From positions 1 to 64,000 of the forward strand of contig NZ_JACHWU010000008.1 in the NCBI RefSeq assembly GCF_014191605.1: 64,000 bases of DNA. Direction: 5' to 3'. The position numbers and the translations under genes were made by a program. Below, piece by piece: positions 54,316 to 63,598 of this stretch. The notes under the pieces are model-generated. The model saw only the letters and a program-made list of their open reading frames with translations. It was not told the DNA's origin and made no database searches. The DNA is from Prauserella isguenensis (GTDB lineage: Bacteria > Actinomycetota > Actinomycetes > Mycobacteriales > Pseudonocardiaceae). Every line of letters starts with the position of its first letter. The first letter of the stretch is position 1.

Positions 54316-54915
54316 TCAGCGTTTCGTGCCGAGGGTGGTGAGCGCAGCGCGGAGCAGGGCGGACGTGTCCGCGCCCGCGTCGTCGGCGGCGACCTTCTCC
54401 ACGGCCTGCTCGGATTGCTTCTGCGCGAACCCGAGACCGACGAGCGCCTCGACGACCTCGGCCCGCGCCGCACCGTCGTCCTGCCGAGCACCGGCCACGC
54501 CGGCGGCCGGATCCCCTGCGAGCACCTTGTCGCGCAGTTCGAGCGTGAGGCGTTCGGCGCCCTTGCGGCCGATTCCGGGCACCTGCGTCAGCGTCGTGAT
54601 GTTGCCGTCGGCCAACGCGGTGCGGAGCTGGTCCGGGTCGAGCACGGCCAGCGCCGCCAGCGCCAACCGCGGACCGATGCCCGACACGGTCTGCAGAAGG
54701 GCGAACAGGTCGCGCGCCTCGGTGTCGGCGAAGCCGAACAGGGTCAGCGAGTCCTCCCGCACCACCAGCGACGTCGCGAGCCGGGCCTCGTCGCCGCGGC
54801 GGAGCGTCGCCAGCGTCGCGGGCGTGGCCTGCACCGCGAGGCCCACTCCGCCGACCTCGACGACCGCGTGGTCGAGACCGATCGACAGGACCTCACCTTT
54901 CACCGAGGAGATCAC
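54316..54915 (-). CDS. ruvA: Holliday junction DNA-binding protein RuvA
   Basis: 199 residues. The OB domain starts [21 protein letters not shown]. Two helix-hairpin-helix motifs ([17 protein letters not shown] and [19 protein letters not shown]) bind the junction, and the C-terminal domain III contacts RuvB. GTG at 54915 overlaps the ruvC stop by GTGA; the much longer open frame is a shadow. Confidence 0.96.
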   Translation of the reverse strand: MISSVKGEVLSIGLDHAVVEVGGVGLAVQATPATLATLRRGDEARLATSLVVREDSLTLFGFADTEARDLFALLQTVSGIGPRLALAALAVLDPDQLRTALADGNITTLTQVPGIGRKGAERLTLELRDKVLAGDPAAGVAGARQDDGAARAEVVEALVGLGFAQKQSEQAVEKVAADDAGADTSALLRAALTTLGTKR

Positions 54916-55523
54916 CGGCGCGTGTTCCTTCCGCTGTTCGTGTCGTCGGCGGCCCGCCGGGCCCTGTCCTTCGCCGCCGCGGCGAGTTTCGCCTTGTGGG
55001 CGCGCGCCAGCTGCGCGGCCTTCTCCTCCGCCGCCGCCAGGCGTTCGCGCATCGGTTCCCGCCACAGGTGGCAGATCGCCAGCGCTAGCGCGTCCGCGGC
55101 GTCGGCGGGTTTCGGTTGCGACTCGAGCTTCAGCAGCCGTGTGACCATGCCGGTGACCTGTGCCTTGTCGGCTCGGCCCGACCCGGTCACCGCGGCCTTC
55201 ACCTCGCTCGGGGTGTGGAACACGACCGGCAACCCGCGCCGCGCCGCGTTCAGCGCCACCACACCGCCCGCCTGCGCGGTGCCCATCACCGTGCGCACGT
55301 TGTGCTGGCTGAACACCCGTTCGACGGCGACCGCCTCGGGACGGTGGACGTCGAGCCAATGCTCGACCGCGTCGGAGATCCGCAGCAGCCGCGTCGCCAG
55401 CTCGGCGTCGGCGGGCGTGCGCACCACGTCGACGGCCACGCACGTCACCGACCGGCCGAGCCCGCCGTCGACGACACCGAGACCGCACCGGGTCAGCCCG
55501 GGATCCACACCGAGCACGCGCAC
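54912..55523 (-). CDS. ruvC: Crossover junction endodeoxyribonuclease RuvC
   Basis: 203 residues. It resolves Holliday junctions. Catalytic residues lie in [17 protein letters not shown] (Asp), [16 protein letters not shown] (Glu) and [15 protein letters not shown] (Asp). A ~35-residue Lys/Arg/Ala-rich tail follows. GTG at 55523 follows AGGGGGAGA and is preferred over ATG at 55547, which would add eight residues. Confidence 0.96.
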   Translation of the reverse strand: MRVLGVDPGLTRCGLGVVDGGLGRSVTCVAVDVVRTPADAELATRLLRISDAVEHWLDVHRPEAVAVERVFSQHNVRTVMGTAQAGGVVALNAARRGLPVVFHTPSEVKAAVTGSGRADKAQVTGMVTRLLKLESQPKPADAADALALAICHLWREPMRERLAAAEEKAAQLARAHKAKLAAAAKDRARRAADDTNSGRNTRR

Positions 55524-55641
55524 CTGTCTCCCCCTGTCCGGGAACATCCGTTCGAGCCGTCACAGTACCGCCCGCCCGGCGGAGGGCCCGACAGGCGCGC
55601 CGGACCCACGCGCCCGCAGGCGTAGCCCGCGTCGCCGGCGA

Positions 55642-56178
55642 TCAGGGGCCGTCGACGCCGGGGGTCCAGCTCTCGGGCCTGCCGCTCTCGGTGAGCACCG
55701 GCTGCCACGAGGCGAACCCCTCGGGCGCGGCCTCGGCCCACGGCCAGTGGCCGTCGGGGGTCGGCACGATGATCTGCAGTGCGGGGAAGTCACCCTCGGG
55801 ATAGACCACGAACGCGCTGCCGAAGAACTCCGGGTAGTGGCCCGCGTTGACCCGTTCGAAGGTGACGGGCACACCGTCGAAGAAGTCGCGGTACAACTCG
55901 CCGCAGCGGAACTCCTCGCCCGTGGCCGCGCGGTCGACGTAGGCGTCCAGCAGCACCGGCGCCAGCTCCGCGGGCAGTCCTATCACGACGGCCTCAGGGA
56001 TGCCGTGCATCGCCCAGGCGCACACGGTGAAGGCGTAGCCGGCGCCGCGTTCGTCGGCCGCCACGCTGATCACCGCGTTGCCACGCCGTTCGGCCTCGGC
56101 GACGATCCACTCCCGGAGCTCGTCGTCGGGGTCGGCGGTGTTCGCGGAATCCGGCGTCTCGACACTCACGGCGTGCAT
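55642..56178 (-). CDS. DUF4262 domain protein
   Basis: 178 residues. The DUF4262 pattern is visible: AGYAFTVCAWAMHGIPEAVVIGLPAELAPVLLDAYVDRA, then a region with VPVTFERVNAGHYPEFFGSAFVVYPEGDFPALQIIVP and a final HWPWAEAAPEGF. No catalytic motif is known for this domain. It lies alone between ruvC and yebC. ATG at 56178 is used; the open frame extends further upstream. Function unknown. Confidence 0.85.
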   Translation of the reverse strand: MHAVSVETPDSANTADPDDELREWIVAEAERRGNAVISVAADERGAGYAFTVCAWAMHGIPEAVVIGLPAELAPVLLDAYVDRAATGEEFRCGELYRDFFDGVPVTFERVNAGHYPEFFGSAFVVYPEGDFPALQIIVPTPDGHWPWAEAAPEGFASWQPVLTESGRPESWTPGVDGP

Positions 56179-56353
56179 TCTGCCCCATCCCCCGCGGCGG
56201 ATCCCACCGCCCGCGCCGCGCGAGTACACATCCCCGTACACGGCGACGGCGCCCTGCGGCGGCAGTATCGCCCGCCACCGCCGGGCGCCGTGATTCCGAA
56301 ACGCCTGTGGGCCCGAAACGCCCGTGGTTCCGGGCGCCGTAGGGCCGGTACGG

Positions 56354-57106
56354 TCAGGCGGTCGCCTCGGCCATCACTTCGTCGGAGACGTCGAAGTTGG
56401 TGTAGACGTTCTGCACGTCGTCGCAGTCCTCGAGCGCGTCGATCAGCCGGAAGACCTTCTTGGCGCCCTCGACGTCGAGCGGCACGTTCACCGACGGCTG
56501 GAAGCTCAGCTCGGCGGACTCGTAGTCGTAACCGGCTTCCTGCACCGCCGTGCGCACCGCGACCAGGTCGCCGGGCTCGCAGACGATCTCGAAGCTCTCG
56601 CCGAGGTCGTTGACCTCTTCGGCACCCGCGTCCAGCACCGCCATGAGCACGTCGTCCTCGGACTTGTCGCCCTTGTTCATGAGCACGATGCCCTTGCGGG
56701 TGAACAGGTACGCCACCGAGCCCGGGTCCGCCAGCGAACCGCCGTTGCGGCTGAGCGCGGTACGCACCTCGCCGGCGGCGCGGTTCTTGTTGTCGGTGAG
56801 GCACTCGATGAGCACGGCGACACCGTTCGAGCCGTAGCCCTCGTACGTGATCTCCTGCCAGTCCGCGCCGCCGGCCTCTTCACCGGCGCCGCGCTTGCGC
56901 GCGCGCTCGACGTTGTCGGCGGGGACCGAGTTCTTCTTCGCCTTCTGGATGGCGTCGAACAGCGTCGGGTTCGCGTCCGGGTCGCCCCCGCCCGTACGCG
57001 CAGCGACCTCGATGTTCTTGATCAGCTTCGCGAACAGCTTGCCACGCTTGGCGTCGAGGGCGGCCTTCTTGTGCTTGGTGGTGGCCCACTTGGAGTGGCC
57101 GCTCAT
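56354..57106 (-). CDS. yebC: YebC/PmpR family DNA-binding regulatory protein
   Basis: 250 residues, complete. [25 protein letters not shown] at the N-terminus and the middle [24 protein letters not shown] are diagnostic. Members act as transcription regulators, and related proteins as translation factors at polyproline stalls. ATG overlaps the pdxT stop (ATGA). Confidence 0.95.
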   Translation of the reverse strand: MSGHSKWATTKHKKAALDAKRGKLFAKLIKNIEVAARTGGGDPDANPTLFDAIQKAKKNSVPADNVERARKRGAGEEAGGADWQEITYEGYGSNGVAVLIECLTDNKNRAAGEVRTALSRNGGSLADPGSVAYLFTRKGIVLMNKGDKSEDDVLMAVLDAGAEEVNDLGESFEIVCEPGDLVAVRTAVQEAGYDYESAELSFQPSVNVPLDVEGAKKVFRLIDALEDCDDVQNVYTNFDVSDEVMAEATA

Positions 57107-57738
57107 CTCTCCTCCAGATCTACGTCTTCTTCCGCGATGCCCACCAGCAGCCGGTGCACCCGGTCGTCCCCGGTGAGCTCGGGGTGGAACGCCGTTGCGA
57201 GCACCCTGCCCTGACGGACGGCGACGATCCTATCGGCCGCGTCCCCGGCCTCCGCGGTGTGCGGCACTCTGGCCAGCACCTCCACGTCCTCACCCGCCTT
57301 CTCGACCCACGGCGCGCGGATGAAGACGGCGTGCACGGGCTCGTCCCCGGCGCCGGCGACGGCGAGGTCGGCCTCGAACGAGTCGACCTGCCTGCCGAAG
57401 GCGTTGCGCCGCACCACGACGTCGAGGGCATCGAGCTGTTCCTGGTCGGGCCTGCCGTCCAGGACCGTACGGGCCAGCAGGATCATGCCGGCACACGACC
57501 CGTACGCGGGCATGCCGGCGGCGAGCCGCTGCCGGACCGGTTCGAGCAACTCGAAGGTGACCAGCAGGCGCGACATCGTGGTCGATTCGCCGCCCGGCAG
57601 GACGAGGCCGTCCACGCGCGCCAGTTCGTCCGGCGTGCGCACCGGCACGGCCGTCGCACCTGCGCGCTCGAGCGCGGCGGCGTGCTCACGCACGTCGCCC
57701 TGCAGGGCTAACACGCCGATTGTCGGGCGGGCGTTCAC
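57103..57738 (-). CDS. pdxT: Pyridoxal 5'-phosphate synthase glutaminase subunit PdxT
   Basis: 211 residues. It hydrolyses glutamine and channels ammonia to PdxS for PLP synthesis. [13 protein letters not shown] and the nucleophile [11 protein letters not shown] (Cys about residue 82), with FHPELTGD giving His/Glu. GTG at 57738 follows GGAGGAA by nine bases. pdxS lies 2 kb upstream on the same strand, with azlCD and a regulator between them. Confidence 0.95.
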   Translation of the reverse strand: MNARPTIGVLALQGDVREHAAALERAGATAVPVRTPDELARVDGLVLPGGESTTMSRLLVTFELLEPVRQRLAAGMPAYGSCAGMILLARTVLDGRPDQEQLDALDVVVRRNAFGRQVDSFEADLAVAGAGDEPVHAVFIRAPWVEKAGEDVEVLARVPHTAEAGDAADRIVAVRQGRVLATAFHPELTGDDRVHRLLVGIAEEDVDLEER

Positions 57739-57910
57739 GCGAGATCGTTCCTCCGGGCTCGTCGTTCCCGCGAGCGCCGCTCCGGGAGCGTCGCGGAGCC
57801 GGTGGCCTGCGGACCCGGCACGCGGACAGCGCCGGCGGTCGGCCGCTCGGGTTGGTCCGTCCAGGGTACTCACTCCGGCGCCACCGCCCGGCGAGTGTGG
57901 GCGGGTGCGC

Positions 57911-58234
57911 CTACGGCACGCCGAGCAGCCGGAGTCCCGCGGCGGTGGCCGCAGCGGCGAGGACGACGACCACGAACGGCGCTTTCCGCCACGCCAGCAG
58001 TCCACCCATCGCCACTCCGGCCGGCCGGGCCACGCCCGCGAAGCCGCCGTCCTCGAGCAGCGCCGACGTCGCGACGAGCGCCGCGAGCAGCACGACGGCG
58101 GCCGTCGCCATGAGGTGTTCGGCGCGGTCCGACAGCGTGACACGGCTGCGCAGTGCGGGGCCGGCGACGCGGAACGCGAACGTGCCTGCGCCCAGAACGA
58201 CGGTGGCGACGACGAGTACGAGCGGGCTGATCAT
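57911..58234 (-). CDS. azlD: AzlD-type branched-chain amino acid exporter small subunit
   Basis: 107 residues, four hydrophobic segments with the family's [17 protein letters not shown] near the N-terminus and [23 protein letters not shown] at the end. AzlC/AzlD pairs export branched-chain amino acids or azaleucine in Bacillus and relatives. ATG overlaps the azlC stop (ATGA). Confidence 0.9.
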   Translation of the reverse strand: MISPLVLVVATVVLGAGTFAFRVAGPALRSRVTLSDRAEHLMATAAVVLLAALVATSALLEDGGFAGVARPAGVAMGGLLAWRKAPFVVVVLAAAATAAGLRLLGVP

Positions 58235-58980
58235 GTGGCGTCCTCCGAGTGGGACCGGGGCGCGGCAGAACGATCGCGGGCACCGTCGCGTGGTTCGTCC
58301 GGGGTTCCGCCGAGGGTGACGAGCACGCCCGCGAGGGCCAGCAGTACGGGCACGCCCGCGGGCAGCAGCGGTGACGTGGCGAGGGCGACGACCACGCCCA
58401 CAACGACGGCGAGTCGCGTCGAGCGGTCCTTCAGGGACGGCAGAACCAGGGCGAGCAGTACGGCGGGGAAGGCGGCGTCGAGTCCGAAGGCGTCGGTGTC
58501 GGAGATGACGGTGCCGCCGAAAGCGCCCGCCACGACCCCGACGTTCCAGCAGGCGAAGAGCCCGATGCCGCAGACCCAGAACGCCGTGCGGCGACGGTCG
58601 ACGTCCCGCTGGGCCAGGGCGAAGGCGACCGTCTCGTCGATCATCAGGTGAGCGCCGACCGCCCGCCGCGCGAGTCCGCGCCCGAACACGTCGCCGATCG
58701 CGAACCCGAACGGCAGGTGCCGCGCGTTGACCAGCAGTCCGGCGAGCACGGCCGCGATCGGATTGCCGCCCGAGGCGATCAGGCCGACGAACATGAACTG
58801 CGCCGCGCCGGCGAACACGACGACGGACATGAGCATCGGCAGCCACAGCGGCAACCCCGACCCGACCGTGATCGCCCCGAAGGAGGCGCCGACGAGCCCG
58901 TCGGCGGCACAGACGAGCGCGATGTCGCGCAGTAGGCCGGGACCGAGCCGGATTGTTAGTGTTCGCCACATCGAACGCAT
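58231..58980 (-). CDS. azlC: AzlC-type branched-chain amino acid exporter large subunit
   Basis: About 249 residues with 7-8 helices and the family motifs GASFGAITVGSGLPLWLPMLMSVVVFAGAAQF and LVNARHLPFGFAIGDV. A disordered C-terminal tail follows. Start uncertain: ATG at 58980 is used; ATG at 58971, with AGGTGA nine bases upstream, is also plausible, and would place the start codon inside a GTTCG-N6-CGAAC palindrome. Divergent from an XRE-cupin regulator, probably its regulator. Confidence 0.9.
   Translation of the reverse strand: MRSMWRTLTIRLGPGLLRDIALVCAADGLVGASFGAITVGSGLPLWLPMLMSVVVFAGAAQFMFVGLIASGGNPIAAVLAGLLVNARHLPFGFAIGDVFGRGLARRAVGAHLMIDETVAFALAQRDVDRRRTAFWVCGIGLFACWNVGVVAGAFGGTVISDTDAFGLDAAFPAVLLALVLPSLKDRSTRLAVVVGVVVALATSPLLPAGVPVLLALAGVLVTLGGTPDEPRDGARDRSAAPRSHSEDAT
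58961..58976. promoter_or_regulatory. Candidate operator 1, azlC side
   Basis: GTTCGCCACATCGAAC has perfect GTTCG/CGAAC arms around six bases, overlapping the azlC start region. It is repeated with different spacer sequence at 59009-59024, centre distance 48 bases. Confidence 0.55.
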
Positions 58981-59008
58981 CACCTGACATGGTGAACACC
59001 TCGGGTGC

Positions 59009-59024
59009 GTTCGTCAAGGCGAAC
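59009..59024. promoter_or_regulatory. Candidate operator 2, regulator side
   Basis: GTTCGTCAAGGCGAAC has the same perfect GTTCG-N6-CGAAC architecture as the site at 58961 and lies 11 bases before the ATG of the XRE regulator gene. Confidence 0.55.
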
Positions 59025-59034
59025 AGTCGGACCG

Positions 59035-59667
59035 ATGGAGCGAACATTGACGGAGACCGACCCCACGCAGCCCGCGCCGGAGCCCCCCGTGGACGCAGCG
59101 GACGGAACAGCACCCGAGGCGGCGGGGCCGCTGGCGCACATCGCCGCGGCACTCCGGCGGGAACGGCAGAAGGCCGGTCTGTCACTGACCGAACTGGCAC
59201 GTCGCGCAGGCGTCGCGAAATCCACGCTGTCGCAGCTCGAATCCGCCGCGGGCAACCCGAGCGTCGAAACGCTCTGGGCGCTGAGCGTGGCGCTCGACGT
59301 TCCGTTCGCGCTGCTCGTCCAGCCCGCGCGGCCGCAGGTACAGCTCGTGCGCGCGGGTGAGGGCCCGCGGTTCGCCGCCGACCGCGCGGACTACCTGGCG
59401 ACGGTGCTGTCCACCTGCCCCCCGAACGCGCGCCGCGACCTGTACCTGATCACCGCCGAACCCGGCCCGGCGCGTGAATCGGACCCGCACATGCCCGGGG
59501 TCGTCGAACACGTCGTCCTGAGCACAGGGCGCGCCCTCGTGGGACCGAGCGACGACCCCGCCGAACTCGCACCCGGTGACTACATCGCCTATCCCGGCGA
59601 CCTCCCGCACGTGTTCGAAGCACTCGACCCCGGCACCACCGCCGTCCTCGTCTCCGAGCACACCTGA
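59035..59667 (+). CDS. XRE-family regulator with C-terminal cupin domain
   Basis: 210 residues. The helix-turn-helix is AALRRERQKAGLSLTELARRAGVAKSTLSQLESAAGNPSVETLWALSVALDVPFALLV (residues ~41-97). A cupin fold follows, with the HVVLSTGRALVGP and LAPGDYIAYPGDLPHVFEAL strands, suggesting small-ligand sensing. Regulators of this type beside azlCD probably control it. ATG at 59035; codons further upstream are open but unlikely. The two GTTCG-N6-CGAAC palindromes fit its operator. Confidence 0.9.
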   Translation: MERTLTETDPTQPAPEPPVDAADGTAPEAAGPLAHIAAALRRERQKAGLSLTELARRAGVAKSTLSQLESAAGNPSVETLWALSVALDVPFALLVQPARPQVQLVRAGEGPRFAADRADYLATVLSTCPPNARRDLYLITAEPGPARESDPHMPGVVEHVVLSTGRALVGPSDDPAELAPGDYIAYPGDLPHVFEALDPGTTAVLVSEHT

Positions 59668-59718
59668 ACACGCACCCGACGGTTCACGCCCGCACTGTAC
59701 GGCGGAGCGGCTCCGCAC

Positions 59719-60636
59719 TCACCAGCCGCGTTCGGCGAGACGGTGCGGTTCGGGGACGTCGTCGACGTTGATGCCGACCATCGCGTCTCCGAGTCCGCGC
59801 GAGACCTTCGCGAGCATGTCCGGGTCGTCGTGGAAGGTGGTGGCCTTGACGATCGCCTCGGCCCGCTTCGCCGGATCGCCCGACTTGAAGATGCCCGAGC
59901 CGACGAACACACCCTCGGCGCCGAGCTGCATCATCATCGCGGCGTCGGCGGGGGTCGCGATGCCGCCTGCGGTGAACAGCACGACCGGCAGCTTCCCGGT
60001 CGCCGCGACCTCCCGCACCAGCTCGTAGGGCGCCCGCCACTCCTTCGCGGCGACGTACAGTTCGTCCTCCGGCAGCGCCGCGAGTTTGCGCAGTTCGGCA
60101 CGGATCTGCCGCATGTGCGTGGTCGCGTTGGACACGTCACCGGTGCCCGCCTCGCCCTTGGACCGGATCATGGCCGCGCCCTCGGTGATACGCCGCAACG
60201 CCTCGCCGAGGTCGGTCGCGCCGCACACGAACGGCACGGTGAACGCCCACTTGTCGATGTGGTTGGCGTAGTCCGCGGGTGTGAGCACCTCCGACTCGTC
60301 GACGTAGTCCACGCCCAGCGACTGCAGCACCCGAGCCTCGACGAAGTGACCGATCCTCGCTTTGGCCATCACCGGGATCGACACGGCGTCGACGATGCCG
60401 CCGATGAGGTCCGGGTCGCTCATCCGCGCGACACCGCCCTGGGCGCGGATGTCGGCGGGCACGCGTTCGAGCGCCATCACCGCGACGGCGCCCGCGTCCT
60501 CGGCGATCTTCGCCTGTTCCGGCGTGACCACGTCCATGATCACGCCACCTTTGAGCATCTCCGCCATCCCGCGCTTCACGCGGGCGGTGCCGGTCTCGGT
60601 GGCGGGCGGCTGGGAGGCGGACATCGACGTCGACAC
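59719..60636 (-). CDS. pdxS: Pyridoxal 5'-phosphate synthase lyase subunit PdxS
   Basis: 305 residues. It builds PLP from ribose 5-phosphate, glyceraldehyde 3-phosphate and PdxT-derived ammonia. [33 protein letters not shown] (Schiff-base Lys region), [18 protein letters not shown] and the [21 protein letters not shown] phosphate site are clear. GTG at 60636 follows GAAAGG; ATG at 60624 is an alternative. Confidence 0.96.
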   Translation of the reverse strand: MSTSMSASQPPATETGTARVKRGMAEMLKGGVIMDVVTPEQAKIAEDAGAVAVMALERVPADIRAQGGVARMSDPDLIGGIVDAVSIPVMAKARIGHFVEARVLQSLGVDYVDESEVLTPADYANHIDKWAFTVPFVCGATDLGEALRRITEGAAMIRSKGEAGTGDVSNATTHMRQIRAELRKLAALPEDELYVAAKEWRAPYELVREVAATGKLPVVLFTAGGIATPADAAMMMQLGAEGVFVGSGIFKSGDPAKRAEAIVKATTFHDDPDMLAKVSRGLGDAMVGINVDDVPEPHRLAERGW

Positions 60637-60823
60637 GAGGGAAACCTTTCGTCTGATCGGGTGGAACACCCTCAGCCTAGGCCGCATGTGGACCCTTCAA
60701 AGTGGCCAGTCCGCACCATTCTCGGAAGGCCACTCGAGTCGGTCAGCCACCTCGCCTTGCCGTCAGCTCCCGAGGGGTGTGTGATCGAGCACACAGGTGC
60801 CGGCAAGCCGCGAGGAGGCCGTG

Positions 60824-62947
60824 ATGACCGAGAAGCAGAGCAAAGGAGGCGATGCGGGCGCCGTAGCGGTGGACGACCCGGCCCGGCTGCGCAACGTCGC
60901 GCTGGTCGGGCCGTCCGGCGCGGGCAAGACGACGCTCGCCGAAGCGCTCTTCGCCGTGGCGGGATCGCGCGGCCGCGCGTCGTCCGGCGACGCGGGGTCC
61001 GTCTTCGACCACGACCCGGTGGCCCTCCGCCAACAGCGTTCCGTGGGGCTCGCGGTAGCGCCGCTGCTGCACCGCACGGCCACACACGGAGAGGTGAAGA
61101 TCAATCTCATCGACACCCCCGGATACGCCGATTTCGTGGGCGAACTGCGTGCCGGGCTGCGCGCGGCCGACGCCGCCCTGTTCGTCGTCTCGGCCGGCCA
61201 CGGGGTGGACGCCGCGACCGTCGCGCTGTGGCAGGAGTGCGCCCGGATCGGCATGCCCCGCGGGGTCCTCGTTTCCCGCCTCGACCACGCCAGGGCGGAC
61301 GTCGACGGCGAGATCGCCGCCTGCGCGGAGGCGTTCGGCGACGGGGTCCTGCCGCTCTACCTGCCCGCCCGCGACGGCACGGCGCTCGTCGGCCTGATCA
61401 CCGGACGTCGCTACGACTACGCGAACGGACACCCGCCCGTCGTCGGGGATCCCGATCCGGCCGACCTCGACCGCCTCGCCACGGCACGGGACGAGCTCAT
61501 CGAGGGAATCATCTCCGAGAGCGAAGACGAGTCCCTGATGGACCGCTACCTGGCCGGTGAGGACATCGCCGAGGAGACCCTCATCGCCGACCTCGAGACC
61601 GCCGTGTCCCGAGCCGCCTTCCACCCCGTGATCCCGGTGTGCGCCGAGACGGGGCTCGGACTCGCCGAGGTACTCGACGGCATCGCGGCCGCGTGTCCGT
61701 CACCGCTGGAACGCGCCGTCCCGCTCGCCGCCTCGCCGGAAGGAATCCCGCACCCGCGCCTCGCCCCCGACCCGGACGGTCCGCTCGCCGCGGAGGTCAT
61801 CCGCACCACGGTCGACTCGTTCGTCGGCCGGGTGTCGCTGGCCCGGGTGTTCTCCGGCAGGCTGCGGCCCGACCGCCCGATCCACGTCTCGGGCCACGGC
61901 CTGGCCGACCGCGGCCACGCCGACCACGACGAGGACGAACGGCCCGCCCACCTCTACAGCCCGTTCGGCTCGGGCCTGCGCGAGGTCCCGTACGCGGTGG
62001 CGGGCGACATCTGCGCGCTCACCAAGATCTCCTCGGCCGAAACCGGCGACACACTGTCCACACCGGACGATCCGTTGCTCATCGCGCCGTGGGAGATGCC
62101 GGAACCGCAGCTGCCGATGGCGATCGTCGCCGCAGTCCGCAGCGACGAGGACGCGCTGGCCCGCAACCTCGGCAGGCTCGTCGCGGCCGATCCGACACTG
62201 CGGCTGGAACGCAACGCCGAGACCGGCCAGCTCGTCGTGTGGTGCACCGGCGAGGCGCACGCCGACGTCGTGCTGGCGCGGCTGTGCGACGGCGGCGCCG
62301 ACGTGACCACCGAACCGGTGCGCATCCCGCTGCGGGAGACCTTCACCGGCGCGGCGACCGGCCACGGCAAGCACGTCAAACAGTCCGGCGGGCACGGCCA
62401 GTACGCCGTGTGCGACATCGAGGTCGAACCGCTCCCCCGTGGCACCGGCGTCGAGTTCGCCGACCGGGTCGTCGGCGGTGCCGTGCCGCACCAGTTCATC
62501 CCGAGTGTCGAGAAAGGAGTCCGGGCGCAGCTCGCGGCGGGCATCACCGACGGTCGTCCGATCGTCGACGTGCGCGTCACGCTCGTCGACGGCAAGGCTC
62601 ACAGTGTCGACTCCTCCGACGCCGCGTTCCAGACCGCGGGCTCGCTCGCCGTGAAGGACGCCGCCACGGCGGGTCTCACGACGCTCGAACCGCTCGACGA
62701 GATCGAGGTTCGCCTACCGGACGGCCACCTCGGTGCGGTCCTGGGCGACCTCTCGTCCCGCCGCGGCCGGGTGCTCGGCACCGAAGCGCCCGGAGGAGGC
62801 ATCACGGTGGTACGCGCCGAGGTGCCCGCCACCGAACTGCTCCGCTACGCGGTCGACCTGCGGTCCATCACCTCCGGGACGGCGACCTTCAGCCGGCACC
62901 ACGCGCGCTACGACCCGGCGCCCGATCACACCGTCGCGATGCGGTGA
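60824..62947 (+). CDS. EF-G-like translational GTPase paralogue (EF-G2/FusA2 type) with degenerate G motifs
   Basis: 707 residues with full EF-G domains I-V. G1 is VALVGPSGAGKTTLAEAL, G3 LIDTPGYADFVGELRAGL. The G4 position reads VLVSRLDHARAD (SRLD instead of NKxD), and the switch I region LRQQRSVGLAVAPL lacks the RGITI Thr. Domain IV/V residues are well kept. It resembles mycobacterial FusA2/EF-G2, reported to bind GTP without ordinary ribosome-dependent GTPase activity. ATG at 60824 follows GAGGAGG by 7 bases. It is monocistronic between pdxS and xdhC. Confidence 0.9.
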   Translation: MTEKQSKGGDAGAVAVDDPARLRNVALVGPSGAGKTTLAEALFAVAGSRGRASSGDAGSVFDHDPVALRQQRSVGLAVAPLLHRTATHGEVKINLIDTPGYADFVGELRAGLRAADAALFVVSAGHGVDAATVALWQECARIGMPRGVLVSRLDHARADVDGEIAACAEAFGDGVLPLYLPARDGTALVGLITGRRYDYANGHPPVVGDPDPADLDRLATARDELIEGIISESEDESLMDRYLAGEDIAEETLIADLETAVSRAAFHPVIPVCAETGLGLAEVLDGIAAACPSPLERAVPLAASPEGIPHPRLAPDPDGPLAAEVIRTTVDSFVGRVSLARVFSGRLRPDRPIHVSGHGLADRGHADHDEDERPAHLYSPFGSGLREVPYAVAGDICALTKISSAETGDTLSTPDDPLLIAPWEMPEPQLPMAIVAAVRSDEDALARNLGRLVAADPTLRLERNAETGQLVVWCTGEAHADVVLARLCDGGADVTTEPVRIPLRETFTGAATGHGKHVKQSGGHGQYAVCDIEVEPLPRGTGVEFADRVVGGAVPHQFIPSVEKGVRAQLAAGITDGRPIVDVRVTLVDGKAHSVDSSDAAFQTAGSLAVKDAATAGLTTLEPLDEIEVRLPDGHLGAVLGDLSSRRGRVLGTEAPGGGITVVRAEVPATELLRYAVDLRSITSGTATFSRHHARYDPAPDHTVAMR

Positions 62948-62973
62948 CGGTGTTCGCTGCCGCACGAGGAGTG

Positions 62974-63567
62974 TCAGAAGGAGAAGCCGCCGGCGCGCTC
63001 GTTGCGATCGGCGAGCAGACCGGCGAGAGTCGCGACGGCGATCTCCGGCGGGGTGCGGGATCCGATGTTCAGCCCGATGGGCCGGTGCACGCGGGCGATG
63101 TCGTCCTCGCTCACACCGAGCTCCCGCAGTGCGGCACGGTGCGGGCCCTCGTGCCGGGGGTTGCCCATGACGCCGACCCACCGCGCGGGCTGGGCGAGCG
63201 CGTCCCGCAACACCGGGCCGAGTTCGTCGCGGTGGTGGTCGGTGACGACGATGTCGGCCGTGCCGGGCGCATCCGACAGGTCCGGGACCTGCGTGGGTGC
63301 GTCCGCGACCCGTTTCGCGTCGGGTTCGACGAGCAGGGCCCGGAACCCGGCGTCCGCGGCGTAACGGAGCAGGTAGTCGGCCACCGGCGTGGCGAACACG
63401 GCGATCAGGGTGCGGGTGTCCCGGGCCGCGTCCCGTCTGCCGTGGGCGACGTCGCACGCGTCGGCGTCGGCGTCGGCGGAGGCGTCGGCTCCGCGCTCCG
63501 CCGTGTCGGGGTTCTCCGACGTCTCAGCTCTCTCGGGCGTGTCCGGCGCTTCCGGTGTCGTTGCCAT
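62974..63567 (-). CDS. XdhC-like Rossmann-domain protein (C-terminal domain only)
   Basis: 197 residues. After a disordered Ala/Asp/Glu-rich N-terminus (~45 residues, with a DADADAD run) comes TLIAVFATPVADYLLRYAADAGFRALLVEPD, DIVVTDHHRDELGPVLRDAL, WVGVMGNPRH and RVHRPIGLNIGSRTPPEIAVATLAGLLAD, the XdhC/CoxI C-terminal Rossmann pattern. The N-terminal XdhC domain with its CxxC is missing, and no molybdenum enzyme is next to it. ATG 63567; GTG 63573 possible. It probably binds a nucleotide; role unknown. Confidence 0.85.
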   Translation of the reverse strand: MATTPEAPDTPERAETSENPDTAERGADASADADADACDVAHGRRDAARDTRTLIAVFATPVADYLLRYAADAGFRALLVEPDAKRVADAPTQVPDLSDAPGTADIVVTDHHRDELGPVLRDALAQPARWVGVMGNPRHEGPHRAALRELGVSEDDIARVHRPIGLNIGSRTPPEIAVATLAGLLADRNERAGGFSF

Positions 63568-63598
63568 ACCCACCAGTGTGACAGTTGTGGGCGCGTCG

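Noticed and set aside
53110-56613. 1167-codon plus-strand open frame opposite ruvB, ruvA, ruvC and the DUF4262 gene
   Set aside because: Crosses four convincing genes; no motif; shadow.
59702-59716. GCGGAGC-G-GCTCCGC as a terminator for XRE/pdxS
   Set aside because: One-base spacer cannot form a normal hairpin loop; may be a chance palindrome.
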